Below are positions 17,432 to 27,563 of a stretch of DNA of 64,000 nucleotides, one piece after another. Within the stretch, counting starts at the first letter, position 1. Each line of letters begins with the position of its first letter. The translations under genes and the position numbers were made by a program. This DNA is from an uncultured Tateyamaria sp. (GTDB lineage Bacteria > Pseudomonadota > Alphaproteobacteria > Rhodobacterales > Rhodobacteraceae), in NCBI RefSeq assembly GCF_947503385.1, contig NZ_CANNDO010000002.1, positions 910,859 through 974,858 of the forward strand. The letters are read 5' to 3'. The notes beneath the pieces are model-generated. The model worked only from the letters and a program-made list of their open reading frames with translations, was not told the DNA's origin and did no database searches.

Positions 17432-19624
17432 ATGACGCCGTCCTTTTATGATGAAGGTGCGCTGGTCGCGGTGCTGACCACGCAACCGCTGGACCGGGCG
17501 CTGGACTACAAAGCGCCCGAAGGCGGGTGCCATCTGGGGGCCTTTGTCGAAGTGCCGCTGGGTCCGCGCAAGGTGATCGGTGTGGTCTGGGGTCCGGGCA
17601 AGGGTGACTATGACTATGCCAAAATCCGTTCGGTCATTCGCGTGCTGGACGCGGCACCCATGCGTGACGAAATGCGCGCGTTTCTGGAAAAGGCAGCCGC
17701 CTACACGCTGACGCCAATGCCTGCGATGTTGCGGCTGGCCACACGCGCGCCGGGTTTGGGCGATCCGCCATCCATGCGCAAAGTGTACCGGCGCGGTCCG
17801 TCAGAGCCGGACCGGGTGACGGACGCACGCAAACGCGTGCTAGAATTTCTCAGCGAATACGGTGATTTATCGTTCACTCTGAAAGAGCTGGCTGAACTGT
17901 CTGGCGTGACATCCTCGGTCATTAAGGGGCTGGTTAAACAAGGTGCTGTCGCCGAAGAGGACAGCCCCCGCGATTTGCCGTTTCCACCGCTGGACCCGGA
18001 ACGTCCGGGCAAAGCGCTGACCGATGATCAGGCGCTGGCCGCTGGCCAGATTGCAAATGCTGTTGCCTCAAACACTTATGGCACGACCTTGCTGCGCGGT
18101 GTGACGGGATCAGGCAAAACGGAAGTCTACCTTGAAGCAGTGGCTGCCTGTTTGCGGTCGGGGCGGCAGGCACTGGTGCTCTTGCCGGAAATCGCGCTGA
18201 CGGCGGAGTTTCTGACACGGGTCGAAGCGCGGTTCGGCGCGCGCCCCGCCGAATGGCACTCGGGCGCGACCATGACCGAACGGCGGCGCATCTGGCGGAT
18301 GGTAGGAATGGGACAGGCGCAGTTGGTGATCGGCGCACGTTCAGCGCTGTTCCTGCCCTACCAGAACCTCGGCCTGATCGTCGTAGATGAAGAACATGAC
18401 ACCTCCTACAAGCAAGAGGATGGTGTCCTCTATAATGCGCGGGACATGGCCGTGCTGCGTGCGTCACTGCTGGGGGCGCAGGTGGTGCTGGCCTCTGCCA
18501 CACCATCATTGGAAAGCTGGGCCAACGCAGAAAGCGGCAAATATGCCCGCGTCGATCTGGAGGCGCGGTTTGGGCCCGCCGTGATGCCACAGATGCGCAC
18601 CATCGACATGCGGACCGAGGCGCTGCCATCGGGACGGTGGGTGTCCGACACCCTCAAACGCGCGGTAGAGGCGCGGCTGGAGGCGGGCGAACAGGCCATG
18701 CTGTTTCTCAACCGCCGGGGCTATGCGCCGATCACATTGTGCCGGGCCTGCGGGCATCAGGTGGGCTGTGATCAATGTGACGCGCGCATGGTCGAGCATC
18801 GATTCCTCAAGCGGTTGATGTGCCATCAATGTGGCGAGACAAAACCGCTGCCAACCATATGTCCGTCCTGCGAGGCAGAGGACCGTATGGCGCCGGTCGG
18901 CCCCGGCGTCGAGCGATTGGGCGAAGAGGCGGTGGAACTGTTCCCGGATGCGCGTGTGGCGGTGCTCAGTTCCGACATGTATGGCTCGGCCCGTGCGTTG
19001 AAGGCCGAGATCGAGAGCATCGCGGAGGGTGCCGCGGATGTCATCATCGGCACGCAATTGGTGGCAAAGGGTCACAACTTTCCGTCGCTGACACTGGTTG
19101 GTGTGATCGATGCGGACCTCGGCTTGCAGGGGTCCGATCTGCGTGCCGCCGAGCGGACCTTTCAACTTATGCGGCAGGTGGCGGGCCGCGCAGGCCGGGC
19201 GGAAAAGCCGGGCACAGCCCTTTTGCAGACATACCAGCCAGAACATCCTGTCATCCGTGCCATCCTTGCGGGGGACGAGGAGGGGTTCTGGCGCGCAGAA
19301 GCTGCCGAACGCGAGGCGGCAGGTGTGCCGCCCTACGGCCGCATGGCAGGCATCATCCTGAGCGGGCCGGACGTGGCGCAAGTGTTTGACGCGGCAAACG
19401 CGCTGGCGCGAAACACTGCACCGCTACAACGTGTCGGCGCGCAGGTCTTCGGCCCTGCACCAGCCCCCATCGCCCGCATTCGTGGACGCCACCGCGTGCG
19501 GTTGCTGGTCAAGGCAGGCAAGGGTGTCGCTTTGCAAGGGGCAATTTCGCGATGGGTCGGGCAGCTGCGCCTGAAAGGCGATTTGCGGCTTGCGGTCGAT
19601 ATCGACCCACAGAGTTTCTACTGA
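17432..19624 (+). CDS. priA: primosomal replication restart helicase PriA
   Basis: 3'-5' DNA helicase that reloads the replisome at stalled forks. The 730-aa protein shows the N-terminal DNA-binding domain, Walker A GVTGSGKT at 223-230, DEEH box at 319-322 (VVDEEHDTSYKQ), a zinc-binding insertion of paired cysteines around residues 435-480 (CRACGHQVGCDQC, CHQCG, CPSC), and helicase motifs GTQLVAKGHNFP and QVAGRAGRA. Full length, monocistronic, with a terminator-like repeat 32 bp after its stop. Confidence 0.96.
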   Translation: MTPSFYDEGALVAVLTTQPLDRALDYKAPEGGCHLGAFVEVPLGPRKVIGVVWGPGKGDYDYAKIRSVIRVLDAAPMRDEMRAFLEKAAAYTLTPMPAMLRLATRAPGLGDPPSMRKVYRRGPSEPDRVTDARKRVLEFLSEYGDLSFTLKELAELSGVTSSVIKGLVKQGAVAEEDSPRDLPFPPLDPERPGKALTDDQALAAGQIANAVASNTYGTTLLRGVTGSGKTEVYLEAVAACLRSGRQALVLLPEIALTAEFLTRVEARFGARPAEWHSGATMTERRRIWRMVGMGQAQLVIGARSALFLPYQNLGLIVVDEEHDTSYKQEDGVLYNARDMAVLRASLLGAQVVLASATPSLESWANAESGKYARVDLEARFGPAVMPQMRTIDMRTEALPSGRWVSDTLKRAVEARLEAGEQAMLFLNRRGYAPITLCRACGHQVGCDQCDARMVEHRFLKRLMCHQCGETKPLPTICPSCEAEDRMAPVGPGVERLGEEAVELFPDARVAVLSSDMYGSARALKAEIESIAEGAADVIIGTQLVAKGHNFPSLTLVGVIDADLGLQGSDLRAAERTFQLMRQVAGRAGRAEKPGTALLQTYQPEHPVIRAILAGDEEGFWRAEAAEREAAGVPPYGRMAGIILSGPDVAQVFDAANALARNTAPLQRVGAQVFGPAPAPIARIRGRHRVRLLVKAGKGVALQGAISRWVGQLRLKGDLRLAVDIDPQSFY

Positions 19625-19656
19625 TCCAAAGGACCGCTGCGCGGATGCCATTATTA

Positions 19657-19716
19657 GGGGGCGCGCCCCCGTCGCTGCCGCGACTCCCCCGGGATTTTTT
19701 TGGGGACAGAGACAAG
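19657..19716 (+). terminator. GC-hairpin plus CGGGATTTTT element after priA (copy 1)
   Basis: Contains the palindrome GGGGGCGCGCCCCC (19657-19670), a GC-rich spacer and then CCCCCGGGATTTTTTTGGGG (from 19686) followed by ACAGAGACAAGG. A related element in the other orientation lies at 22927-22975. Both sit just downstream of a gene in its reading direction, so an intrinsic terminator or dispersed terminator-repeat family is the likely role. Confidence 0.6.
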
Positions 19717-19781
19717 GCACACTTGGTTTTGGGATGGGCCGTCTGTGCAGCCCATCCCACAGGGCACAGCAAAGCGCGCGC

Positions 19782-22748
19782 CTAGCTGAGCGCCGCTTCG
19801 CAGCGACCGCAGACGCCATCGTGGCTGTGCGTACCCACATCAGGAAGCACTTTCCAGCAGCGTGCGCACTTGGCACCTTCGGCCCGTTCGAACACTACGC
19901 CAACGCCCGGAACTTCTGGCAGGCGAAACGCTTCGTCAGGAGACGGGTCTGTTGTGACACTGATCTGCGAGGTGATGCAGATGTCGGCAAAGGGGAGCGC
20001 CCGCAGGTTTGCCGCGAGATCTGCGTCTTCGACATGCACCACCGGTGCCGCCTCAAGCGATGCGCCGATCACCTTATCGGTGCGCTGAATTTCCAGCGCC
20101 GCGGTGACCGCTCTGCGCGCGCTGCGGATCGCGTTCCACTTATGTGCAAGCGCGTCGTCGCGCCATGTCGCAGGCGTGTCCGGCATATCGACGAGGTGGA
20201 CCGATGCGTCTTCGCCCGGATGCCGCTCCAGCCACACCTCTTCCATGGTGAAGACGAGGATCGGTGCCAGCCACGTGGTCAGGCGATGGTAAAGCAGATC
20301 CAGAACCGTGCGGGCCGCACGCCGTTCAGACGTGTCACCGTCGCAATAGAGCGCATCCTTGCGGATGTCGAAATAGAAGGCCGACAGGTCGACAGTCGCA
20401 AAGGTGAACACAGCCGAGAACACGCGTTGGAAGTCGAACGCGCCGTACCCGTCGCGCACTGTCTGGTCCAATTCGGCCAACCGGTGCAGCACCCAGCATT
20501 CCAATTCCGGCATTTCGGTCGGGTCGACGCGATCCGCGTCGGTAAAATCGGCCAGAGAGCCCAACATGAATCGCATGGTGTTGCGCAGACGGCGATAACT
20601 GTCGGCCACACCTTTTAGGATTTCCGGCCCGATCCGCTGATCTGCAGTATAGTCCGTTTGCGCCACCCAGAGCCGCAGGATGTCGGCCCCGTATTGTTTG
20701 ATCACCTCGTCCGGCACGATAGTGTTGCCGATGGATTTGGACATCTTGAAGCCCTTTTCATCAAGCGTCATCCCGTGTGTGACCACATTGCGGTAAGGTG
20801 CGCGGCCCGTTGTACCCACGGATTGCAGAAGCGACGAATGGAACCAACCGCGGTGCTGGTCAGTGCCTTCCATGTAGACGTCGGCCACGCCATCCTCGGA
20901 CCCGTCTGCGCGGTCGCGCAGGACAAAGGCGTGCGTGGAACCGGAATCGAACCAGACATCGAGGATATCGGTCACCTGCTCGTAGTCGTCGGGGTTCACG
21001 ATCCCTTCGAGGAAGCGCTGCTTGGCCCCTTCGTCATACCACGCGTCGGCGCCTTCCGCCTCAAAGGCGCTGGTGATGCGCCGGTTGACCTGAGGATTGC
21101 GTAGCAGGAAATCGTCATCCGTGGGCAGTGCGCCCTTTTTCGTAAAGCATGTGAGCGGCACGCCCCACGCCCGTTGCCGCGACAACACCCAGTCCGGTCG
21201 CGATTCCATCATCGAATACAGACGGTTGCGCCCCGATCTGGGCGTCCAGTTCACATTGTCGATCTCGGTCAGGGCACGTTCACGGATCGTGGCGCCATAG
21301 GTGTCCTGCCCGTCGCCGACGGGCTTGTCGATGGCGGCAAACCACTGTGGCGTGTTGCGGTAGATCACCGGAGCTTTGGAGCGCCAGGAATGCGGATAGG
21401 AGTGCTTGATCTTGCCACGGGCCAAGAGCCCGCCGACCTCTGCCAGCTTTTCGATGACCGCGGCGTTGGCGTTACCTTCCTTGCCGTTGGGTTTCAGGAT
21501 CGCCTTGCCGCCAAAGAACGGCAGGTCGTCGCGAAACCGCCCGTCGGGGTTCACGTTGTAGGTGATCACCTGTTCCAGCATCCCCAACTCACGGTAAAGT
21601 TCGTATTCCTCCATCCCGTGGGAGGGCGCGCAATGGACAAAGCCGGTGCCTTCGGTGTCGGTGACAAAATCGGCGGCGCGAAAGTCGCGGATGTCGTCCC
21701 ATTCACCGCCTGCACCCTCGGCCCCTTTCAGGGGGTGGCTCAGCGTGATGTTTCCGAGTTCGGTAGCAGAAACGTCCCGCAAGCGACGATACATAGTGTT
21801 GTCCAGCCGCGAACGTTGCATAACATCGGCAGCGAGGTTGTCGGCAAGGATGTAACGATCACCGATGCGCGCCCAGCAGTCCTCGGGCCGACCAGTGATT
21901 TCGTAGAGGCCGTATGAGATGCCGTCGCCGAACACCACTGCCTTGTTCGAGGGCATGGTCCAAGGCGTGGTGGTCCAGATCACCACATATGCGCCAACAA
22001 GGTTCTCGCCAGCGACGACGCCATCGCTCTGGGTTGGGTCAACCGGGTCGACACCAGTAATGTCTTTGTTCTTCGTATCTGAAACCCTGAACTTCACCCA
22101 GATCGTGAAGCTGTCCTTGTCGTGGTACTCAACCTCGGCCTCGGCCAGCGCGGTCTGTTCCACCGGCGACCACATCACGGGCTTCGACCCCTGATAGAGC
22201 GTGCCGTTCATCAGGAATGTCATGAATTCTTCGGCAATCACCCGCTCGGCATGGAAATCCATCGTCAAGTAGGGTTCATCCCAGTTACCGGTGATGCCCA
22301 GCCGCTTGAATTCCTCGCGCTGTACATCCACCCAGCCAACGGCGAAGTCGCGGCATTCGGCGCGGAATTCGTTGATCGGCACCTGATCCTTGTCGCGCCC
22401 CTTTTTGCGGTACGCTTCCTCGATCTTCCACTCGATGGGCAGGCCGTGGCAGTCCCAGCCGGGGATGTATCGGGCATCGCGGCCCATCATCTGGTGCGAT
22501 CGGACGATCATGTCCTTGATCGTCTTGTTCAGCGCGTGCCCGATATGCAGGTGCCCATTGGCGTAAGGCGGCCCGTCATGCAGGGTAAAAGGCGCCCTGC
22601 CCTCCTTCTCCCGCAGCCGGTCATAGACGCCAATCCGTGCCCACCGCTCCAGCCAGCCGGGCTCGCGCTTGGGCAGGCCTGCGCGCATGGGGAAATCGGT
22701 CTTGGGCAGGTTCAACGTATCTTTGTAGTCGGGTGTGTCGGCGCACAT
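19782..22748 (-). CDS. ileS: isoleucyl-tRNA synthetase
   Basis: Charges tRNA-Ile. The 988-aa class I synthetase starts MCADTPDYKDTLNLPKTDFP. HIGH motif HLHIGH at about 66-71, the editing (CP1) domain with GTGFVHCAPSHG, KMSKS at 668-672 (FKMSKSIGN), and a C-terminal zinc finger with paired cysteines (CARCWK ... CGRCEAAL) are all visible. The ATG at 22748 is preferred over an upstream in-frame start (22811) because family members begin here. Convergent with priA. Confidence 0.97.
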   Translation of the reverse strand: MCADTPDYKDTLNLPKTDFPMRAGLPKREPGWLERWARIGVYDRLREKEGRAPFTLHDGPPYANGHLHIGHALNKTIKDMIVRSHQMMGRDARYIPGWDCHGLPIEWKIEEAYRKKGRDKDQVPINEFRAECRDFAVGWVDVQREEFKRLGITGNWDEPYLTMDFHAERVIAEEFMTFLMNGTLYQGSKPVMWSPVEQTALAEAEVEYHDKDSFTIWVKFRVSDTKNKDITGVDPVDPTQSDGVVAGENLVGAYVVIWTTTPWTMPSNKAVVFGDGISYGLYEITGRPEDCWARIGDRYILADNLAADVMQRSRLDNTMYRRLRDVSATELGNITLSHPLKGAEGAGGEWDDIRDFRAADFVTDTEGTGFVHCAPSHGMEEYELYRELGMLEQVITYNVNPDGRFRDDLPFFGGKAILKPNGKEGNANAAVIEKLAEVGGLLARGKIKHSYPHSWRSKAPVIYRNTPQWFAAIDKPVGDGQDTYGATIRERALTEIDNVNWTPRSGRNRLYSMMESRPDWVLSRQRAWGVPLTCFTKKGALPTDDDFLLRNPQVNRRITSAFEAEGADAWYDEGAKQRFLEGIVNPDDYEQVTDILDVWFDSGSTHAFVLRDRADGSEDGVADVYMEGTDQHRGWFHSSLLQSVGTTGRAPYRNVVTHGMTLDEKGFKMSKSIGNTIVPDEVIKQYGADILRLWVAQTDYTADQRIGPEILKGVADSYRRLRNTMRFMLGSLADFTDADRVDPTEMPELECWVLHRLAELDQTVRDGYGAFDFQRVFSAVFTFATVDLSAFYFDIRKDALYCDGDTSERRAARTVLDLLYHRLTTWLAPILVFTMEEVWLERHPGEDASVHLVDMPDTPATWRDDALAHKWNAIRSARRAVTAALEIQRTDKVIGASLEAAPVVHVEDADLAANLRALPFADICITSQISVTTDPSPDEAFRLPEVPGVGVVFERAEGAKCARCWKVLPDVGTHSHDGVCGRCEAALS

Positions 22749-22926
22749 GGGTGGCGTCCTTTGTCGGTAGTCTGTCAGTAAAACGGTGCGGTGCGGTGCG
22801 AGCAGGCTCAAGCACCTTTGCCCGGCGGCTCGATGGTCTGTCAGAGCGCCGGGGATATAATTCGCAGAATGATGATCACATGCATCATGCGCGGCGTTAT
22901 AGGCACGCAGGATTTGCGCGGCAAGG

Positions 22927-22975
22927 CCCCCGTCTCTGTTCCTGAAAAATCCCGGAGCGCGAGGCAGAGCCTCGC
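22927..22975 (-). terminator. GC-hairpin plus CGGGATTTTT element (copy 2)
   Basis: On the minus strand a perfect 7-bp stem GCGAGGC-TCT-GCCTCGC (22975-22959) is followed by GCTCCGGGATTTTTCAGGAACAGAGAC. The second half matches copy 1 after priA (CGGGATTTTT, then GG-ACAGAGAC). It lies 52 bp past the stop of the DUF2339 gene and before ileS, consistent with a terminator. Confidence 0.55.
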
Positions 22976-23026
22976 TTCAACGCGGCTGCCGGAGGCAGAC
23001 GCAAAACATCGTCCGCGCGCAAGCGC

Positions 23027-25741
23027 TCAATCAGGTGACGTCCGCGTTTGCGCCCAACGGTTGAGCCATGCAAGCCCCGCCAAGGACAGGCCCAGAACCA
23101 CAAGGCTCAGCACCCGCGTTAACCCTTCGAGGCCGGAGATATCGATCAGGAACACCTTTGCCACCGCAGCGCCGATCACCACCAGACCGGCACGCCGCAG
23201 CAGGGCTGAATTGCGCGCAAGAGACTGATAAAAGATCAACGCCCCTGCAATCAGAAGTGCCAGCGTATAGCTCCACAATTCCGGCTGCAGAAATCCGTGG
23301 CGCAGTTCCATCGTCTCGGCCCCCTGCCAGACATGTCGCAGTGCCGTAAAGGCCCAGAACACCGCAAGCGCACCGCCGACAACAGCCAGCGTTGCCCGCA
23401 GGACAAAACGCTGCAGCGTCCACGCGCCAAGCAGCAGAACAAGCCCCGGCAGCAGATAGGCCACGATCAGCGTGTTGATCAGTGGCGGCCCCGCGACCTC
23501 CTCCCCCCAAGCGTCCAGAAGCGGGTTGAACAGAGTCAGAGCAAGTGCCAAAGCGCCAAAGCCGACCAGCCCGAACAATCCGGCAAGGGCCGCCCGCACA
23601 ATGGCCAGCCGCCCGCCCAATCGATCAAGCCGCACAAGCTGCGTGAGCGCCAGCACCAACCAGATCACCGCATAAAGGCCCATGGCCCAATGCGTATCGC
23701 TGCCAGAGCCGTCCAGCATAGCGTCGAGCGCACGCAACAGCAGCAACGACACCAGCACACCGCCCGCAGACCATGCTGCCGTATCCAGCATCACCTGCGC
23801 CGTGACCCGCGGCAGGCCGCGCAACAGAACCAGCGATGTGACAAAGGCGGCAAGCGCACCACCGTACGCCAACAGCATTTCCCAAATTGCGGCGTCCTCC
23901 ACGGCCCAGACAAGGCCCGGATTGACGATCAAGCGCGCGCCCACGGCAACCACACCGACCGATATGAACACCTGCATCAGTGGCAGGCCAAACCGCCGGT
24001 CCAGCGCCGCCGCAGCGACAACCGTTGCGGCCAGCGCCACGGTCAGCGCGGCTGACGACAGAATCAGCACGAGCGCGAACGTGATCGAGGCCAGCGCGGA
24101 CAATACAAACACAGACACGCGCACCCGGTCCTCGCCGTCAACACGGGCAAATCGCGCGGCAAATCCCACCATGACCCCCGCCATGACAATCGCGTGCAGC
24201 GCCCACGCATACGCGCCAATGGTGTCCGCCGGTTGCCATGTGACCTCAAGCACGATGGCCATGGCAGGCGCCACAAGGGCCGCAGCAATGGCCCACGCCA
24301 CGCCAAAACCGGGGCGCAGGGCGCGGCCAGCCGCCAGCGCGCTGAACCCAAGCCCAAGCCCCCACAACACCGTCACGGTCAGCGGGAATTCAGCCTCGGT
24401 TGTCTCTGCATAGGCGTCGGCAAAGGCGCGCCACACCGCGCCGCGGTCAAGCCCTTCATTGGCCACAAGGGCCAGCACCACCGCAACCGGCGCAATCGCC
24501 AAATCCTGCAGCGCCGGGCCACGCACCGACCAAACTGTCAGCGCCGCCGCAAGCAGCGCCAGTCCCGCCCATGCAGGCCAAAGCGCGCCCGCGACTTCCA
24601 GCGCCACAAACCCGGTGATCAGGCTGGATACCAGCACGGATCCCGCCGCCAGCCATGTGGGAAACACCGGCATCTTCTGGCCCTGTGACAGGGCCGATTG
24701 CACTGCGGTTGGTTCCGGATGATCCGGCCAGATGCTGCGCGCGGGGATCAAAGTGGCCAGCACGGCAATGCCAAGCGCAAACAATTGGAAGGCAAAGCCC
24801 AAAACCGCCTCAGACCCACCGAGATAGGTCAACATCCCCATGCCATAGGCCAAAACCACGCTCAGCACGGACACCCACGCCCACCGCCGCACCGTGTCGA
24901 TCCCAAGACCGACCGCCGTTACAATCGCAAAATACAGATAGAGCCACGGCGTCGCGGGCACATCGCTGCCCACAAACAACGGTGCCCCAAACGCGCCGAT
25001 CACACCAACCGCCGCCAGTAGCGGCCCGTTGAACCATCCCAGTACAACACCCAAGAGCCCAACCGCGGCAAGCCCGGCAAATGCCGCCTCAACGCCAATC
25101 AACCCGTACAGCAGCCGTGCCGCCGTCACCCCGCCAAAGAGCGACACGAGCCCCGCACCCGAAAAGACCGAAGGCAAATACGCAGTGGTCGCATCCGTTG
25201 CATCGCCAAATCGCCTACGGATTACCTCGCCCGCGCCGATCAGGGCTGCACCAAAGGCGAGGGCCGCCAGCACCCGCGCAGTTGGCGGCAGGTAACCGTT
25301 TTCGACGCCGTACTGGACCAGGAACAACCCGGCGAGCGCCAGTGACAGTGCCGAAACGGCATAGAACCAGTTCACGGCCAGCCACTGGAACAGGCGCGTC
25401 GCAAAGGTTGGGCCAACCGGCTCGGGTGGCGTCTTTTGCGTGGCGGTCCTGTCGGCTTGCCTCCGCGCGGCGATGACCTTGGCTGCGGCAGGTTCTGTGT
25501 CCTGCGGCTTTGCGGCGGGGGGGACGACCTCGGCCTTTGGTCGCACTGCGTCTAGGTCTGTGCGGTTCCGCGCGGGGGCGCGTTCAGTGGGCGTCTTTCG
25601 CGCATCCGCCATGAGACCGGCCATCTCACGCTCCAGCCGGGCCACACGCCCCTTGAGGCTGCTGTGGCTGATGAGCAGATAGATGACGGCAACGGGGATC
25701 GCGAGCACGGCGAGCCCCAACAACACCAACAGCCCTTCCAT
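23027..25741 (-). CDS. DUF2339 family large membrane protein
   Basis: A 904-aa polytopic membrane protein starting MEGLLVLLGLAVLAIP. After the first helix comes a short coiled coil (LKGRVARLEREMAGLMADARK) and a Pro/Ala-rich linker to about residue 115. Then come some two dozen hydrophobic helices, beginning around WLAVNWFYAVSALSLALAG, which is the family's entry motif. DUF2339 proteins have no established function; a cell-envelope role is usually assumed. It sits between ileS and a cNMP-binding reductase with its own upstream gap, so it is probably transcribed alone. Confidence 0.85.
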   Translation of the reverse strand: MEGLLVLLGLAVLAIPVAVIYLLISHSSLKGRVARLEREMAGLMADARKTPTERAPARNRTDLDAVRPKAEVVPPAAKPQDTEPAAAKVIAARRQADRTATQKTPPEPVGPTFATRLFQWLAVNWFYAVSALSLALAGLFLVQYGVENGYLPPTARVLAALAFGAALIGAGEVIRRRFGDATDATTAYLPSVFSGAGLVSLFGGVTAARLLYGLIGVEAAFAGLAAVGLLGVVLGWFNGPLLAAVGVIGAFGAPLFVGSDVPATPWLYLYFAIVTAVGLGIDTVRRWAWVSVLSVVLAYGMGMLTYLGGSEAVLGFAFQLFALGIAVLATLIPARSIWPDHPEPTAVQSALSQGQKMPVFPTWLAAGSVLVSSLITGFVALEVAGALWPAWAGLALLAAALTVWSVRGPALQDLAIAPVAVVLALVANEGLDRGAVWRAFADAYAETTEAEFPLTVTVLWGLGLGFSALAAGRALRPGFGVAWAIAAALVAPAMAIVLEVTWQPADTIGAYAWALHAIVMAGVMVGFAARFARVDGEDRVRVSVFVLSALASITFALVLILSSAALTVALAATVVAAAALDRRFGLPLMQVFISVGVVAVGARLIVNPGLVWAVEDAAIWEMLLAYGGALAAFVTSLVLLRGLPRVTAQVMLDTAAWSAGGVLVSLLLLRALDAMLDGSGSDTHWAMGLYAVIWLVLALTQLVRLDRLGGRLAIVRAALAGLFGLVGFGALALALTLFNPLLDAWGEEVAGPPLINTLIVAYLLPGLVLLLGAWTLQRFVLRATLAVVGGALAVFWAFTALRHVWQGAETMELRHGFLQPELWSYTLALLIAGALIFYQSLARNSALLRRAGLVVIGAAVAKVFLIDISGLEGLTRVLSLVVLGLSLAGLAWLNRWAQTRTSPD

Positions 25742-25940
25742 CGACCACCTCACATGTTCTGGTACTGCGCGAACCTAAGCCAATGCGGGCGGCGCGAAAA
25801 GCATGGTTTTCCAGACTGTTGTGCGCCAAAGCCCACCCGCAAGGCGGATTTCCGCACAGCATCCACCGCAAGTTCGGCACGCCAGAGCCTTTGGGCCCAC
25901 TCCCAGCGCCCCAGTCCTGTCCGTGGTCAACACCACAGCG

Positions 25941-27557
25941 CTAGTCGTTGATGTGGCTCCAGACGGCGGACATCACCACAGACCCTTCGCCAACCGCACT
26001 GGCCACGCGCTTGACCGACCCCGCGCGCACGTCCCCCACGGCAAAAATGCCGTGGCGCGATGTCTCGTATGCGGTGCGCCCACCGGCGTCGCGCCCCGTG
26101 GGCACGAACCCCTTGTCATCCAGCGTCACAAGGCCCGACAACCATCCTGTGTTGGGCGCAGCACCGACCATGACAAACAGGGCGCGCGCAGGCAGATGCC
26201 AATCTTGACCCGACGCTTTGTCGCGGATCGTCACCCCGGTCAGGCGGTCGTCGCCCTGCAATTCGGTGGCTTCGGTGCTGGTGTGGATCGTGATGCGCGG
26301 ATGGCTCTTTAACCGTTGCAACAGATAGTCGGACATGGAGCTTGCCAGCGACCCGCTGCGCACCAGCACGTGCACGTGCCGGGCCGTGCGCGCAAGGAAC
26401 ATCGCCGCTTGTCCGGCTGAATTGCCGCCCCCGATAATGGCCACTTCGGTATCCTTGCAGTAGCGCGCCTCGACATCCGTCGCAGCGTAGTACACGCCCG
26501 CCCCTTCGAACTCGCTGAGCCGGTCCAGCGGCATCTGCCGATACTGCACGCCGGTTGCGACGATCAAAGCCTTGGCCGAGACCCAATCATCTGTATCAAG
26601 CCGGATGTGGAACAGGTGCTTTTCACATTGCATCAGTTCCTGCGCGCGCACTGGTACCGCAAAGCGGGTGCCGAATTTCATTGCCTGTACTTCACCACGT
26701 CCCACCAGATCACCGCCGGAGATACCCGTGGGAAACCCCATATAGTTCTCGATCCGGCTGGACGTGCCTGCCTGACCGCCCACGGCCAGATCCTCAAGGA
26801 CCACCCCACAAAGCCCTTCGGCGCCGGCATAGACACCCGCCGCCACGCCCGCAGGACCACCACCCACGATGGCCACGTCGAACACGTCCTCCTTGCGCAG
26901 CGCCATGTCGAGGCCAAGCGCGCGGGCCACGCCGCGCGGCGTGGGCGGGTGGATCACCTGATGTTTGGCAAAGATCACTGCCGGGCGCGCCCGGTCGATG
27001 CTGCACTGTTTGGCCAGCGCGTCGCCCTCATCGCTCTCGATTTCGATCTCGGCAAAGGGAATGCGGTTGCGCGCGGCGAAACTGGCAATGCGGCGCACGT
27101 CCCGGTCCACTTCACCGCCGATAAGCGTCAAACTGGCCTCGTCCACCTCGACCATGCGGCGTCTGCGGGCGGCGAAGACGCTGATGATGATATCGGACAT
27201 TTCGGGAATGTCGGACATCAGTTGCAGCATGGCGTCGCGTTTGACGCATAGCAGTTCGGTGTCCTGCACCGCACGCCCCGTCATGAACGCGTGGCCGCCG
27301 GTGAGAAAGGCCAACTCCCCAAAAAACTGGCCCGGCCCCAACGTCGCATTGCCATAGCGTTGCCCGGTGCCACTGCTCACCGCCTCTGTCTCTCCCGACA
27401 GGAGATAATGGAATTCGGAAATGGGAGCGCCGGCTTTTTGGAACACCTCGCCTGCCTTGAGTGGCACCACGTGACCCACGCGGCGCATGGCCGCCACATG
27501 TTCAGAGGCGAGCGGGGTGCGCACCATCGTTTGCAGGTCAGCGGCAAAGGTTTCCAT
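25941..27557 (-). CDS. cyclic-nucleotide-binding / thioredoxin-reductase-like flavoprotein fusion
   Basis: A 538-aa fusion. Residues about 15-135 form a cNMP-binding (CAP_ED) domain (GPGQFFGELAFLTGG). A short linker domain (about 140-205) precedes an FAD/NAD(P)H pyridine nucleotide-disulfide oxidoreductase domain, with dinucleotide motifs GGGPAG (232-237) and GGGNSAG (376-382) and the FAD motif IFAVGDVRAG near the C-terminus. The redox-active CxxC of thioredoxin reductase is absent: its place (GAGVYYAATD) reads AATD at 358-361. A ferredoxin/flavodoxin-type or other electron-transfer role is more likely. Six bases separate its stop region from ycjF upstream. Confidence 0.87.
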   Translation of the reverse strand: METFAADLQTMVRTPLASEHVAAMRRVGHVVPLKAGEVFQKAGAPISEFHYLLSGETEAVSSGTGQRYGNATLGPGQFFGELAFLTGGHAFMTGRAVQDTELLCVKRDAMLQLMSDIPEMSDIIISVFAARRRRMVEVDEASLTLIGGEVDRDVRRIASFAARNRIPFAEIEIESDEGDALAKQCSIDRARPAVIFAKHQVIHPPTPRGVARALGLDMALRKEDVFDVAIVGGGPAGVAAGVYAGAEGLCGVVLEDLAVGGQAGTSSRIENYMGFPTGISGGDLVGRGEVQAMKFGTRFAVPVRAQELMQCEKHLFHIRLDTDDWVSAKALIVATGVQYRQMPLDRLSEFEGAGVYYAATDVEARYCKDTEVAIIGGGNSAGQAAMFLARTARHVHVLVRSGSLASSMSDYLLQRLKSHPRITIHTSTEATELQGDDRLTGVTIRDKASGQDWHLPARALFVMVGAAPNTGWLSGLVTLDDKGFVPTGRDAGGRTAYETSRHGIFAVGDVRAGSVKRVASAVGEGSVVMSAVWSHIND

Positions 27558-27563
27558 GGTTGA

